Shown here one piece after another: positions 18,556 to 26,573 of a DNA stretch of 64,000 nucleotides. The DNA lies in assembly GCF_026898135.2 (NCBI RefSeq), contig NZ_CP114035.2, positions 4,257,501 to 4,321,500 of the forward strand. The letters run 5' to 3'. The translations under genes and the position numbers were made by a program. Position 1 is the first letter of the stretch. Each line of letters opens with the position of its first letter. The notes beneath the pieces are model-generated. The model was given only the letters and a program-made list of their open reading frames with translations. It searched no databases and had not been told where the DNA came from. The stretch comes from Pseudomonas fortuita. Lineage in GTDB: Bacteria; Pseudomonadota; Gammaproteobacteria; Pseudomonadales; Pseudomonadaceae.

Positions 18556-20387
18556 CGCCAACGCACCGTCTGCGCCGGCTGGCATGCAGCCTGTTGCTCG
18601 CCTGCCTGAGCCTTCCCACCCTGGCCGCACCGCAGCACGCGCTCACCCTGTACGACGAGCCACCCAAGTACCCTGCCGACTTCAAGCACTTCGACTACGT
18701 CAACCCCGACGCGCCCAAGGGCGGCACCTTCCGCCAGTCCAGCTTCGGCGGCTTCGACAGCCTCAACCCGTTCATCAACAAAGGCGTATCGGCCGAGAAC
18801 ATCGCCAGCATCTACGACACGCTGATGCGCCAGAGCCAGGACGAGCCGTTCACCGAATACGGCCTGGTGGCCGGCAAAATCGAGAAAGCCCCGGACAACA
18901 GCTGGGTGCGCTTCTACCTGCGCCCCGAAGCCCGCTTCCACGACGGCCACCCGATGCGTGCCGAGGACGTGGTGTTCACTTTCAACGCCCTGATCAAGCA
19001 CGGTGCACCGCTGTACCGCCAGTACTACGCCGACGTCGCTGAGGTGGTCGCCGAAGACCCGCTGAAGGTGCTGTTCAGGTTCAAGCACAAGGGCAACCGC
19101 GAGCTGCCGCTGATTCTCGGCCAACTGCCCGTGCTGCCCAAGCACTGGTATGAAAACCGCGACTTCAACCGTGGCAACCTGGAAATCCCTCTGGGCAGCG
19201 GCCCGTACAAGGTCGCCGAGGTCAAGGCCGGCCGCTCGGTGCGCTACGAGCGGGTCAAGGACTACTGGGCGAAGGACCTGCCGATCAACCGTGGCTTCTA
19301 CAACTTCGACGTCATGACCTTCGATTCCTACCGCGACACCACCGTCGCCCTGGAAGCGCTCAAGGCCGGGGCGTTCGACTATGCACTGGAAGTCAGCGCG
19401 AAGAACTGGGCCACCGCCTACAACGTGCCCGCCGTGCGCGAAGGCCGCCTGATCAAGGAAGAGCTGCCCAATGGCAACCCCACCGGCATGCAAGGTTTCG
19501 TCTTCAACATCCGCCGCCCGGTGTTCCAGGACATTCGCGTGCGAAAGGCACTGAGCCTTCTGCTGGACTACGAGTGGACCAACAAGCAGCTGTTCAACGG
19601 CGCCTACACCCGCACCGGCAGCTACTTCGAGAATTCGGAAATGGCCGCCCATGGCTTGCCTGGCCCCAACGAGCTGAACATCCTCGAGCCGCTGCGGGGC
19701 AAAATCCCCGATCAGGTATTCACCGAGGCTTACAAGAACCCGGTCAGCGACGGCAGCGGCATGATCCGCGAGCAGCAGCGCCAGGCCTACAAGCTGCTGC
19801 AGGACGCCGGCTGGAAAATCGTCGATGACAAGATGGTCGACGCCCAAGGCAAGCCGGTAACCATCGAGTTCTTGCTGGCGCAGACCGAGTTCGAACGCAT
19901 TCTGCTGCCGTTCAAGCGGAACCTCGCCGACCTCGGCATTGACCTGAGCATCCGCCGGGTCGACGTTTCCCAGTACATCACCCGCCTGCGTTCACGTGAC
20001 TACGACATGATCGTCGGCGGCTACCCGCAGTCCAACTCGCCGGGTAACGAACAGCGCGAGTTCTGGTCCAGTGCCGCCGCCGACAACCCCGGCAGCCGCA
20101 ACTTCATCGGCCTGCGCGATCCGGCCATCGACCAGTTGGTGGAACAACTGATCAACGCCGACTCCCGCCAGAGCCTGATCGACCACTGCCGTGCCCTCGA
20201 CCGCGTGTTGCTATGGGGCTACTACGTGATCCCCAACTGGCACATCAAGACCTGGCGCGTGGCCTACTGGAACCACATCGGCCACCCGAAAGTGTCGCCC
20301 AAATACGACATCGGCATCGACACCTGGTGGATCAAGCCCGGGGTAACCCCGGCGGTCAGCGAAGCCCCTGCGGACGAGGCCAACTAA
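18552..20387 (+). CDS. Periplasmic peptide-binding protein, YejA-like (second copy)
   Basis: 611 residues with a signal peptide ([20 protein letters not shown]). It is a clear paralogue of the preceding protein: same [20 protein letters not shown] opening, [39 protein letters not shown] and C-terminal [14 protein letters not shown] region. Family 5 SBP for the same YejBEF transporter. ATGA overlap with the first copy and a gap of only one base to yejB mean strict co-translation. Two tandem SBPs with one permease set suggest the importer serves two ligand classes. Confidence 0.9.
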   Translation: MTPTHRLRRLACSLLLACLSLPTLAAPQHALTLYDEPPKYPADFKHFDYVNPDAPKGGTFRQSSFGGFDSLNPFINKGVSAENIASIYDTLMRQSQDEPFTEYGLVAGKIEKAPDNSWVRFYLRPEARFHDGHPMRAEDVVFTFNALIKHGAPLYRQYYADVAEVVAEDPLKVLFRFKHKGNRELPLILGQLPVLPKHWYENRDFNRGNLEIPLGSGPYKVAEVKAGRSVRYERVKDYWAKDLPINRGFYNFDVMTFDSYRDTTVALEALKAGAFDYALEVSAKNWATAYNVPAVREGRLIKEELPNGNPTGMQGFVFNIRRPVFQDIRVRKALSLLLDYEWTNKQLFNGAYTRTGSYFENSEMAAHGLPGPNELNILEPLRGKIPDQVFTEAYKNPVSDGSGMIREQQRQAYKLLQDAGWKIVDDKMVDAQGKPVTIEFLLAQTEFERILLPFKRNLADLGIDLSIRRVDVSQYITRLRSRDYDMIVGGYPQSNSPGNEQREFWSSAAADNPGSRNFIGLRDPAIDQLVEQLINADSRQSLIDHCRALDRVLLWGYYVIPNWHIKTWRVAYWNHIGHPKVSPKYDIGIDTWWIKPGVTPAVSEAPADEAN

Positions 20388-20388
20388 G

Positions 20389-21462
20389 ATGCTGGCCTAC
20401 ATCCTGCGCCGCCTGCTGCTGATCATCCCGACCCTGTTCGGTATCCTCATCATCAACTTCATCATCGTCCAGGCCGCACCCGGTGGCCCGGTCGAGCAGA
20501 TGATCGCCAAGCTTGAAGGCTTCGAAGGCGCCACCAGCCGCATTGCCGGTGGTGGCGCCGAGGTTTCCGTGGCCGGCTCCAACTACCGTGGCGCCCAGGG
20601 CCTGGACCCGGCGCTGATCGCCGAAATCGAGCGCATGTACGGCTTCGACAAGTCGCCGCCCGAGCGCCTGTGGATCATGATCAAGAACTACGCCCGGCTG
20701 GACTTCGGCGACAGTTTCTTCCGCGATGCCAAGGTAATCGACCTGATCGTGGAGAAGATGCCGGTGTCGATCTCGCTGGGGCTGTGGAGCACGCTGATCA
20801 TGTACCTGGTGTCAATCCCGCTGGGCATCGCCAAAGCCGTGCGCCACGGCAGCCACTTCGACGTGTGGACCAGCTCGGCGATCATCGTCGGCTATGCCAT
20901 CCCGGCGTTCCTGTTCGCCATCCTGCTGATCGTGCTGTTCGCCGGTGGCAGCTACTTCGACTGGTTCCCGCTGCGTGGCCTCACCTCCAACAACTTCGAC
21001 GAACTGAGCACCACCGGCAAGGTGCTGGACTACTTCTGGCACCTGGTGCTGCCGATCACCGCACTGGTCATCGGCAACTTCGCCACCATGACCCTGCTGA
21101 CCAAAAACAGCTTCCTCGACGAGATCAACAAGCAATATGTGGTCACCGCCAAGGCCAAGGGCCTCAGCCGGCCAAGGGTGCTGTACGGCCACGTATTCCG
21201 TAACGCCATGCTGCTGGTGATTGCCGGGTTCCCGTCGGCGTTCATCGGCATCTTCTTCACCGGGTCGTTGCTGATCGAGGTCATCTTCAGCCTCGACGGC
21301 CTGGGCCTGATGAGTTTCGAAGCGGCCATCAACCGCGACTACCCGGTGGTCTTCGGCACCCTGTTCATCTTCACCCTGTTAGGGCTGGTGGTGAAACTGA
21401 TCGGCGACCTGACCTACACCCTGGTCGATCCACGCATCGACTTCGCCAGCCGGGAGCACTGA
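20389..21462 (+). CDS. yejB: Peptide/microcin C ABC transporter permease YejB
   Basis: 357 residues, inner membrane. Begins [20 protein letters not shown], has an extended loop at about 35-90 typical of YejB, a set of six predicted spans, and the permease EAA loop ending in [22 protein letters not shown]. It pairs with YejE to form the channel. Starts one base after the second SBP stop; the yejE ATG follows one base after its own stop, so the operon is tightly coupled. Confidence 0.95.
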   Translation: MLAYILRRLLLIIPTLFGILIINFIIVQAAPGGPVEQMIAKLEGFEGATSRIAGGGAEVSVAGSNYRGAQGLDPALIAEIERMYGFDKSPPERLWIMIKNYARLDFGDSFFRDAKVIDLIVEKMPVSISLGLWSTLIMYLVSIPLGIAKAVRHGSHFDVWTSSAIIVGYAIPAFLFAILLIVLFAGGSYFDWFPLRGLTSNNFDELSTTGKVLDYFWHLVLPITALVIGNFATMTLLTKNSFLDEINKQYVVTAKAKGLSRPRVLYGHVFRNAMLLVIAGFPSAFIGIFFTGSLLIEVIFSLDGLGLMSFEAAINRDYPVVFGTLFIFTLLGLVVKLIGDLTYTLVDPRIDFASREH

Positions 21463-21463
21463 C

Positions 21464-22483
21464 ATGGCCTTGTCCCCCCTCAACCGCCGGCGCTTCGAGC
21501 GTTTCAAGGCAAACCGCCGTGGCTGGTGGTCGCTGTGGCTGTTCCTGATCCTGTTCGGCCTGAGCCTGGGCGCTGAGCTGATCGCCAATGACAAGCCCGT
21601 TGCCGTGCGTTACGACGGTGAATGGTACTTCCCGGCGTTCAAGCGCTACCCGGAAACCACCTTCGGCGGCGAATTCCCGCTGGAGGCCAACTACAAAAGC
21701 CCGTACATCCGCGAACTGCTGGCGAAGAAAGACAGCTTCGTGCTGTGGGCGCCAATCCCGTTCAGCTATCAAAGCATCAACTACGACCTGCGCGTGCCCG
21801 CCCCCGCTCCGCCCTCGACCGATAACTGGCTGGGTACCGACGACCAGGGCCGAGACGTGCTGGCGCGGGTAATCTACGGCTTTCGCATTTCGGTACTGTT
21901 CGCCCTCACCTTGACGGTGGCCAGCTCCATCGTCGGCGTCATCGCCGGCGCCTTGCAGGGCTTCTATGGCGGCTGGGTCGACCTGGCCGGGCAGCGCTTC
22001 CTGGAAATCTGGTCGGGCCTGCCGGTGCTATACCTGCTGATCATCCTGGCCAGCTTCGTGCAGCCTAACTTCTGGTGGCTGCTGGGTATCATGCTGCTGT
22101 TCTCGTGGATGAGCCTGGTGGATGTGGTCCGCGCCGAGTTCCTGCGCGGGCGCAACCTGGAATATGTGCGCGCCGCCCGTGCCCTGGGCATGCGCAACGG
22201 CGCAATCATGTACCGCCATATCCTGCCCAACGCCATGATCTCGACGATGACCTTCATGCCGTTCATTCTCACCGGCGCTATCGGCACCCTCACTGCCCTG
22301 GACTTCCTCGGCTTCGGCCTGCCCGCCGGTTCGCCATCGCTGGGCGAACTGGTAGCCCAGGGCAAGTCCAACCTGCAAGCGCCATGGCTGGGCATCAGCG
22401 CCTTTGCGGTGCTGGCGCTGATGCTGAGCCTGCTGGTGTTCATCGGCGAATCCGCCCGCGATGCCTTCGACCCGAGGAAGTGA
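21464..22483 (+). CDS. yejE: Peptide/microcin C ABC transporter permease YejE
   Basis: 339 residues, the second permease. After the first span (WWSLWLFLILFGLSLGAELI) there is a roughly 100-residue periplasmic segment with DRG/NWLGTDDQGRDVLARVIYG, the dipeptide-permease (DppC/OppC) motif that opens the transmembrane domain, then the EAA loop YVRAARALGMRNGAIMYRHI and six-span pattern. The stop overlaps nothing; yejF starts two bases later (ATG at 22485). Confidence 0.95.
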   Translation: MALSPLNRRRFERFKANRRGWWSLWLFLILFGLSLGAELIANDKPVAVRYDGEWYFPAFKRYPETTFGGEFPLEANYKSPYIRELLAKKDSFVLWAPIPFSYQSINYDLRVPAPAPPSTDNWLGTDDQGRDVLARVIYGFRISVLFALTLTVASSIVGVIAGALQGFYGGWVDLAGQRFLEIWSGLPVLYLLIILASFVQPNFWWLLGIMLLFSWMSLVDVVRAEFLRGRNLEYVRAARALGMRNGAIMYRHILPNAMISTMTFMPFILTGAIGTLTALDFLGFGLPAGSPSLGELVAQGKSNLQAPWLGISAFAVLALMLSLLVFIGESARDAFDPRK

Positions 22484-22484
22484 C

Positions 22485-24092
22485 ATGAGTGAACAGAACC
22501 TGATCGAAGTGCGGGACCTGGCAGTGGAGTTCGTGACCGGGGACCAGATCAACCGGGTGGTAGACGGCATCAGCTTCGATATCCGCAAAGGCGAGACACT
22601 GGCGCTGGTGGGCGAAAGCGGCTCAGGCAAATCGGTCACGGCGCACTCGATCCTGCGCCTGCTGCCCTACCCCCTGGCCCGCCACCCCAGCGGCAGCATC
22701 CGTTACCAGGACAAGGACCTGCTGCAGCAGAACGAGAAGACCTTGCAGCGAATCCGAGGCAACCGCATCGCGATGATCTTCCAGGAGCCGATGACCTCGC
22801 TCAACCCGCTGCACTGCATCGAGAAGCAGATCAACGAAATCCTTTTGCTGCACAAGGGCCTGAGCGGCAAGGAAGCGACCGCTCGCACCCTGGAGCTACT
22901 GGATCTGGTCGGCATTCCCGAGCCGCACAAGCGCTTGAAGGCCCTGCCCCATGAGCTGTCGGGCGGGCAACGCCAACGGGTGATGATCGCCATGGCACTG
23001 GCCAACGAGCCTGAACTGCTGATTGCAGATGAGCCGACCACGGCGCTCGACGTGACCGTGCAGTTGAAAATTCTCGACCTGCTCAAGGAACTGCAGGCGC
23101 GCCTGGGCATGGCGCTGCTGCTGATCAGCCATGACCTGAACCTGGTGCGTCGCATCGCCCACCGCGTGTGCGTGATGCAGCGCGGGCAAATTGTCGAGCA
23201 AGCCGAATGTGCCACGCTGTTCAGCGCGCCACAGCACCACTACACACAGATGCTGATCAATGCTGAGCCCAGCGGGCTGCCGGCCCACAACCCGGTCGGC
23301 GCGCCACTGCTGGAGGTGGATGATCTCAAGGTGTGGTTCCCGATCAAGAAGGGGCTGCTGCGGCGCACGGTTGACCATGTAAAGGCCGTGGACGGGGTCA
23401 ACTTCAGCTTGCCCCAAGGGCAAACGCTGGGGATTGTCGGGGAGTCCGGGTCGGGCAAGTCAACGCTCGGTCTGGCGATCCTGCGGCTGATTTCCAGCCA
23501 GGGAGGCATCCGTTTCCATGGGCAGGACTTGCAAGGGCTGAACCAGAAGGCCGTGCGGCCGCTGCGGCGGGAAATGCAGGTGGTGTTCCAGGATCCGTTT
23601 GGCAGCCTGAGCCCGCGTATGTGCGTGGCGGACATTGTGGGCGAAGGGCTGCGCATTCACGGCATTGGCACCGCGCAGGAACAGGAAGCAGCGATTATCG
23701 CGGCCCTGGAGGAGGTAGGCCTGGACCCCCGCACACGCCACCGCTACCCCCATGAGTTTTCCGGCGGCCAGCGCCAGCGCATCGCCATTGCCCGGGCGCT
23801 GGTGTTGAAGCCAGCACTGATTCTGCTGGATGAACCCACGTCAGCGCTGGACCGTACCGTGCAGCGGCAGGTGGTCGAGTTGCTGCGCAGTCTGCAGCAG
23901 AAGTACAACCTGACCTACCTGTTCATCAGCCATGACCTGGCGGTGGTCAAGGCGCTGAGCCACCAGTTGATGGTGATCAAGCATGGGCAGGTGGTTGAAC
24001 AAGGGGATGCGCAGGCGATCTTCCATGCGCCGCAGCACCCGTACACGCGACAGTTGCTGGAGGCGGCGTTCTTAGAGGTTGAAGTTTCGTAG
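22485..24092 (+). CDS. yejF: Peptide/microcin C ABC transporter ATP-binding protein YejF
   Basis: 535 residues, two fused ATPase domains. First: Walker A GESGSGKS near residue 43, signature LSGGQRQR, Walker B LLIADEPTTALD. Second: Walker A GESGSGKS near residue 320, signature FSGGQRQR, Walker B LILLDEPTSALD. The Q-loops (MIFQEPMTS and VVFQDPFGS) are also present. The start at 22485 (MSEQNLIEVRDLAVEF) is chosen because GAGGAAG precedes it. Powers uptake by YejBE. Last gene of the operon. Confidence 0.96.
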   Translation: MSEQNLIEVRDLAVEFVTGDQINRVVDGISFDIRKGETLALVGESGSGKSVTAHSILRLLPYPLARHPSGSIRYQDKDLLQQNEKTLQRIRGNRIAMIFQEPMTSLNPLHCIEKQINEILLLHKGLSGKEATARTLELLDLVGIPEPHKRLKALPHELSGGQRQRVMIAMALANEPELLIADEPTTALDVTVQLKILDLLKELQARLGMALLLISHDLNLVRRIAHRVCVMQRGQIVEQAECATLFSAPQHHYTQMLINAEPSGLPAHNPVGAPLLEVDDLKVWFPIKKGLLRRTVDHVKAVDGVNFSLPQGQTLGIVGESGSGKSTLGLAILRLISSQGGIRFHGQDLQGLNQKAVRPLRREMQVVFQDPFGSLSPRMCVADIVGEGLRIHGIGTAQEQEAAIIAALEEVGLDPRTRHRYPHEFSGGQRQRIAIARALVLKPALILLDEPTSALDRTVQRQVVELLRSLQQKYNLTYLFISHDLAVVKALSHQLMVIKHGQVVEQGDAQAIFHAPQHPYTRQLLEAAFLEVEVS

Positions 24093-24129
24093 GGGCTGCG
24101 TGTTGGCCTCGCTCCTTGTTGCACGTTGC

Positions 24130-24160
24130 AGATCCAGCGCCGCGCGGGCGGCGCTCGATT
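24130..24160. repeat. REP palindrome copy
   Basis: GATCCAGCGCCGC-GCGG-GCGGCGCTCGAT: a member of the family at 11502-11533 with a mismatch in the stem, between convergent yejF and the TonB receptor gene. Confidence 0.75.
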
Positions 24161-24192
24161 TACGCGACATCGCACCACCACCGCCCGGATTA

Positions 24193-26382
24193 TCAGAAGT
24201 CAATGGTGCCGGAGAACTTCAGCAGTCGCGGATCGCCCTGGGTCAGGTAACCACCGTTAGCCGAGGCCCAGTAGTTCTTGTCGGTCAGGTTTTCCACATT
24301 CACCCGCAGGGTCAGGTCTTTCTCCGCTACCTTCAACTTGTAACGGGCACCGGCATCGAAACGGTTCCAGGTCGGCAAACTGACGTTGTTCGCCGCATCG
24401 ACGAACTGGCCACCGGTGCGCAGCATCCTCGCATTCAGCGCCAGCCCAGGTACGCCAGGCACGTCCCAGTCGACGCTGGCATTGAGCTGGAACGTCGGCA
24501 CGCCAATGGCATGGTTGCCATCGTTGCTGCCGTTGGCTGTTTTTTTCTGCTCCGAGGTCATGCGCGTGCCGCCAGCCATCAGGCGCAGACCCTGGACCGG
24601 CTCGCCGAACAGGCTCAACTCCAGGCCTTTGTTGACCTGTTCACCGTCGCGAATGAAGACATTGTTCAACGTATAGCCGTCTGAAGGCTTCTCGATACGG
24701 AATACGCCCAGGTTCGCACCAAAGGTCTGTCGGTCGAACTTGATACCAGCCTCAAGCTGCTTGGTGCGGCCTGGCGGGAACATCTCGTTGGCATTCGACA
24801 CATTCGCTGGCGCCGTTGGCCCCTGAGCCAGGCCTTCGATGCGGTTGGCATACAAGGAAATGCTGTCGGTGGCCTTGAACACGATGCCATACACCGGTGT
24901 GGTGATCGACTCCTCGTACGGGTCGCCTTTGCGGCTGCCGTCATTCGCCAGGTTGGCCTGCCCTTGAGAGGTCGTGCCATCGTAAGTATAGCTTTCCACC
25001 CGCAGCTGCTGCCGCCGCAAGCCGTAAGTCAGCAGCAGGCGATCATCGAAGACGCCAATGGTGTCGGAAATGGCGATGCTCCGTGCGCGGGTCTTGCCGG
25101 TAACACCGGGGTCACCCATTTCGCCACCCGTGCTGGTGACAGTGCCCGGCTTGGCCTTTTGCACGCCGTCGTAGATGTTGGTGCTGACCGGCGAATAGAA
25201 GGTGTAGGCGTTTTCCGCCTGGGTCCACATGGTATTGGCCCCCAAGGCGATCTGGTGGCTGATCGGCCCGGTCTGCAGGCGCCCATTCAGGCCAGTACTG
25301 AAGCTGGTGTTGTCTTCACCGTGCACGATGTCCGAAGGGGTCATCGTCGCTGCACCGCTGTTGCCGACCAGTACCGGGGTACCGTAGGTGCCCTGCTCGC
25401 GCGTGTGCCGGGCGCCGCCGGCGAGGTAGGCGGTCCAGTTGTCGCTCAGGTCCCATTCGCCACGGACCATGCCGAAGGTATCTTCCGACTCGCTGTAGCT
25501 CCAGCTCTGGCCATAGTTGTGGCTGGCGTCCGGCGCGGTCGGGGCCTTGGTCGTGGTACTGCCCAGGCGCACGGAATTGCGCAAATGGTTGATGCGCTGT
25601 TTCTGGTAGCCGATGTCAGTCGCCACGCGGAAGTTGTCGCCACGGTAGTCCAGGCCAGCGGTGAACAGCTTGGTGCGCTGGTCCTGGTCATCCACGGCAG
25701 TTTCACCTTCGCGTTGGCTGAGGTTCAGGCGCGCGCCGAAACGGTTGTCCTCACCGAAGCGTTGGCCGATATCCAGGTGCTCGCCAATACGGCCATCGGC
25801 GCTGATGTCCTGGGTGTAGCGGCGGGTCGGCTCATCACCGGCGCGCTTGGGCTGCAGGTTGACGTTGCCGCCCAGGCCCGTGCCGGTCGGGCTCACGCCA
25901 TTGAGGAAGGCATTGGGCCCCTTGAACACTTCGACCCGCTCGACGCCGTCGGTGGACATGATCTGCCGCGGCAAGATGCCGTACAGGCCATTGAAGGAAA
26001 TATCATCGCCGGCCAGCGGCAACCCCCGGATCACGAAGACCTTGGACTGGTTACCGAAGCCGAATGATTCACGCACCGAGGGGTCGTTGGCCAGGACGTC
26101 ACCGATGTCTTCCGCCTGCTGGTCTTCGATCACCTTGGCGGTATAGCTGGTCATGGTAAAGGGCACATCCATGTAGTCCTGGTTACCCAGCACGCCCATT
26201 CGCCCGCCACGGGCCACCTGGCCGCCGGCAAACTCGTCGGGCAATGCGTCGGGGCGCGCTTTCAGGGCATCGGCGCTGACATCGGTCGCCTCCAGCTGGA
26301 TCGGTTCGGCAGCCTGCGCCATCAGGGTTACGGAACAGCAGATCGCCAGTAATGCGGGACGCGAGGGGACACGGGAAGGCAT
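24193..26382 (-). CDS. TonB-dependent siderophore receptor, FhuE-like (ferrichrome/hydroxamate group)
   Basis: 729 residues from MPSRVPSRPALLAICCSV, with signal peptide; the open frame continues upstream but the added residues are not signal-like. Plug domain: DYMDVPFTMTSYTAKVIEDQ, RESFGFGNQSKVFVIRGLPL, GPNAFLNGVSPTG; barrel with many strands and a terminal LKFSGTIDF (aromatic last residue). Plug details (QLEATDVSADA, GGQVARGGRMG) match the siderophore receptor FhuE/FiuA group. No STN domain. A palindrome resembling a Fur site lies 43-59 bases upstream. The substrate is probably a ferric hydroxamate, inferred from family only. Convergent with yejF and divergent from the fusion gene at 26574. 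Confidence 0.88.
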   Translation of the reverse strand: MPSRVPSRPALLAICCSVTLMAQAAEPIQLEATDVSADALKARPDALPDEFAGGQVARGGRMGVLGNQDYMDVPFTMTSYTAKVIEDQQAEDIGDVLANDPSVRESFGFGNQSKVFVIRGLPLAGDDISFNGLYGILPRQIMSTDGVERVEVFKGPNAFLNGVSPTGTGLGGNVNLQPKRAGDEPTRRYTQDISADGRIGEHLDIGQRFGEDNRFGARLNLSQREGETAVDDQDQRTKLFTAGLDYRGDNFRVATDIGYQKQRINHLRNSVRLGSTTTKAPTAPDASHNYGQSWSYSESEDTFGMVRGEWDLSDNWTAYLAGGARHTREQGTYGTPVLVGNSGAATMTPSDIVHGEDNTSFSTGLNGRLQTGPISHQIALGANTMWTQAENAYTFYSPVSTNIYDGVQKAKPGTVTSTGGEMGDPGVTGKTRARSIAISDTIGVFDDRLLLTYGLRRQQLRVESYTYDGTTSQGQANLANDGSRKGDPYEESITTPVYGIVFKATDSISLYANRIEGLAQGPTAPANVSNANEMFPPGRTKQLEAGIKFDRQTFGANLGVFRIEKPSDGYTLNNVFIRDGEQVNKGLELSLFGEPVQGLRLMAGGTRMTSEQKKTANGSNDGNHAIGVPTFQLNASVDWDVPGVPGLALNARMLRTGGQFVDAANNVSLPTWNRFDAGARYKLKVAEKDLTLRVNVENLTDKNYWASANGGYLTQGDPRLLKFSGTIDF

Positions 26383-26426
26383 GGGATAATTCCTGACAGC
26401 GCGGAGGATGTGAAACAGAACGCAAA

Positions 26427-26441
26427 TGGTAATGCTTACCA
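26427..26441 (-). promoter_or_regulatory. Possible Fur-type operator before the siderophore receptor gene
   Basis: TGGTAA-TGC-TTACCA is a perfect 6-3-6 palindrome in an AT-rich setting, 45 bases before the receptor start. It resembles, but does not match closely, the Fur consensus (repeats of GATAAT), and siderophore receptors are normally Fur-repressed. The divergent gene at 26574 begins 130 bases on the other side. Confidence 0.4.
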
Positions 26442-26573
26442 AACACAAACATCAACCTGCGGCTGTGGCAAAGGGCCGCCACTTATCAGGATTTCTGATC
26501 ACGATCGTCTTTCATCATCAGTCAGATCGGGCATACAGTCGCTGCTGTCACTCCTGCTTCAACGGTAGAGCCC

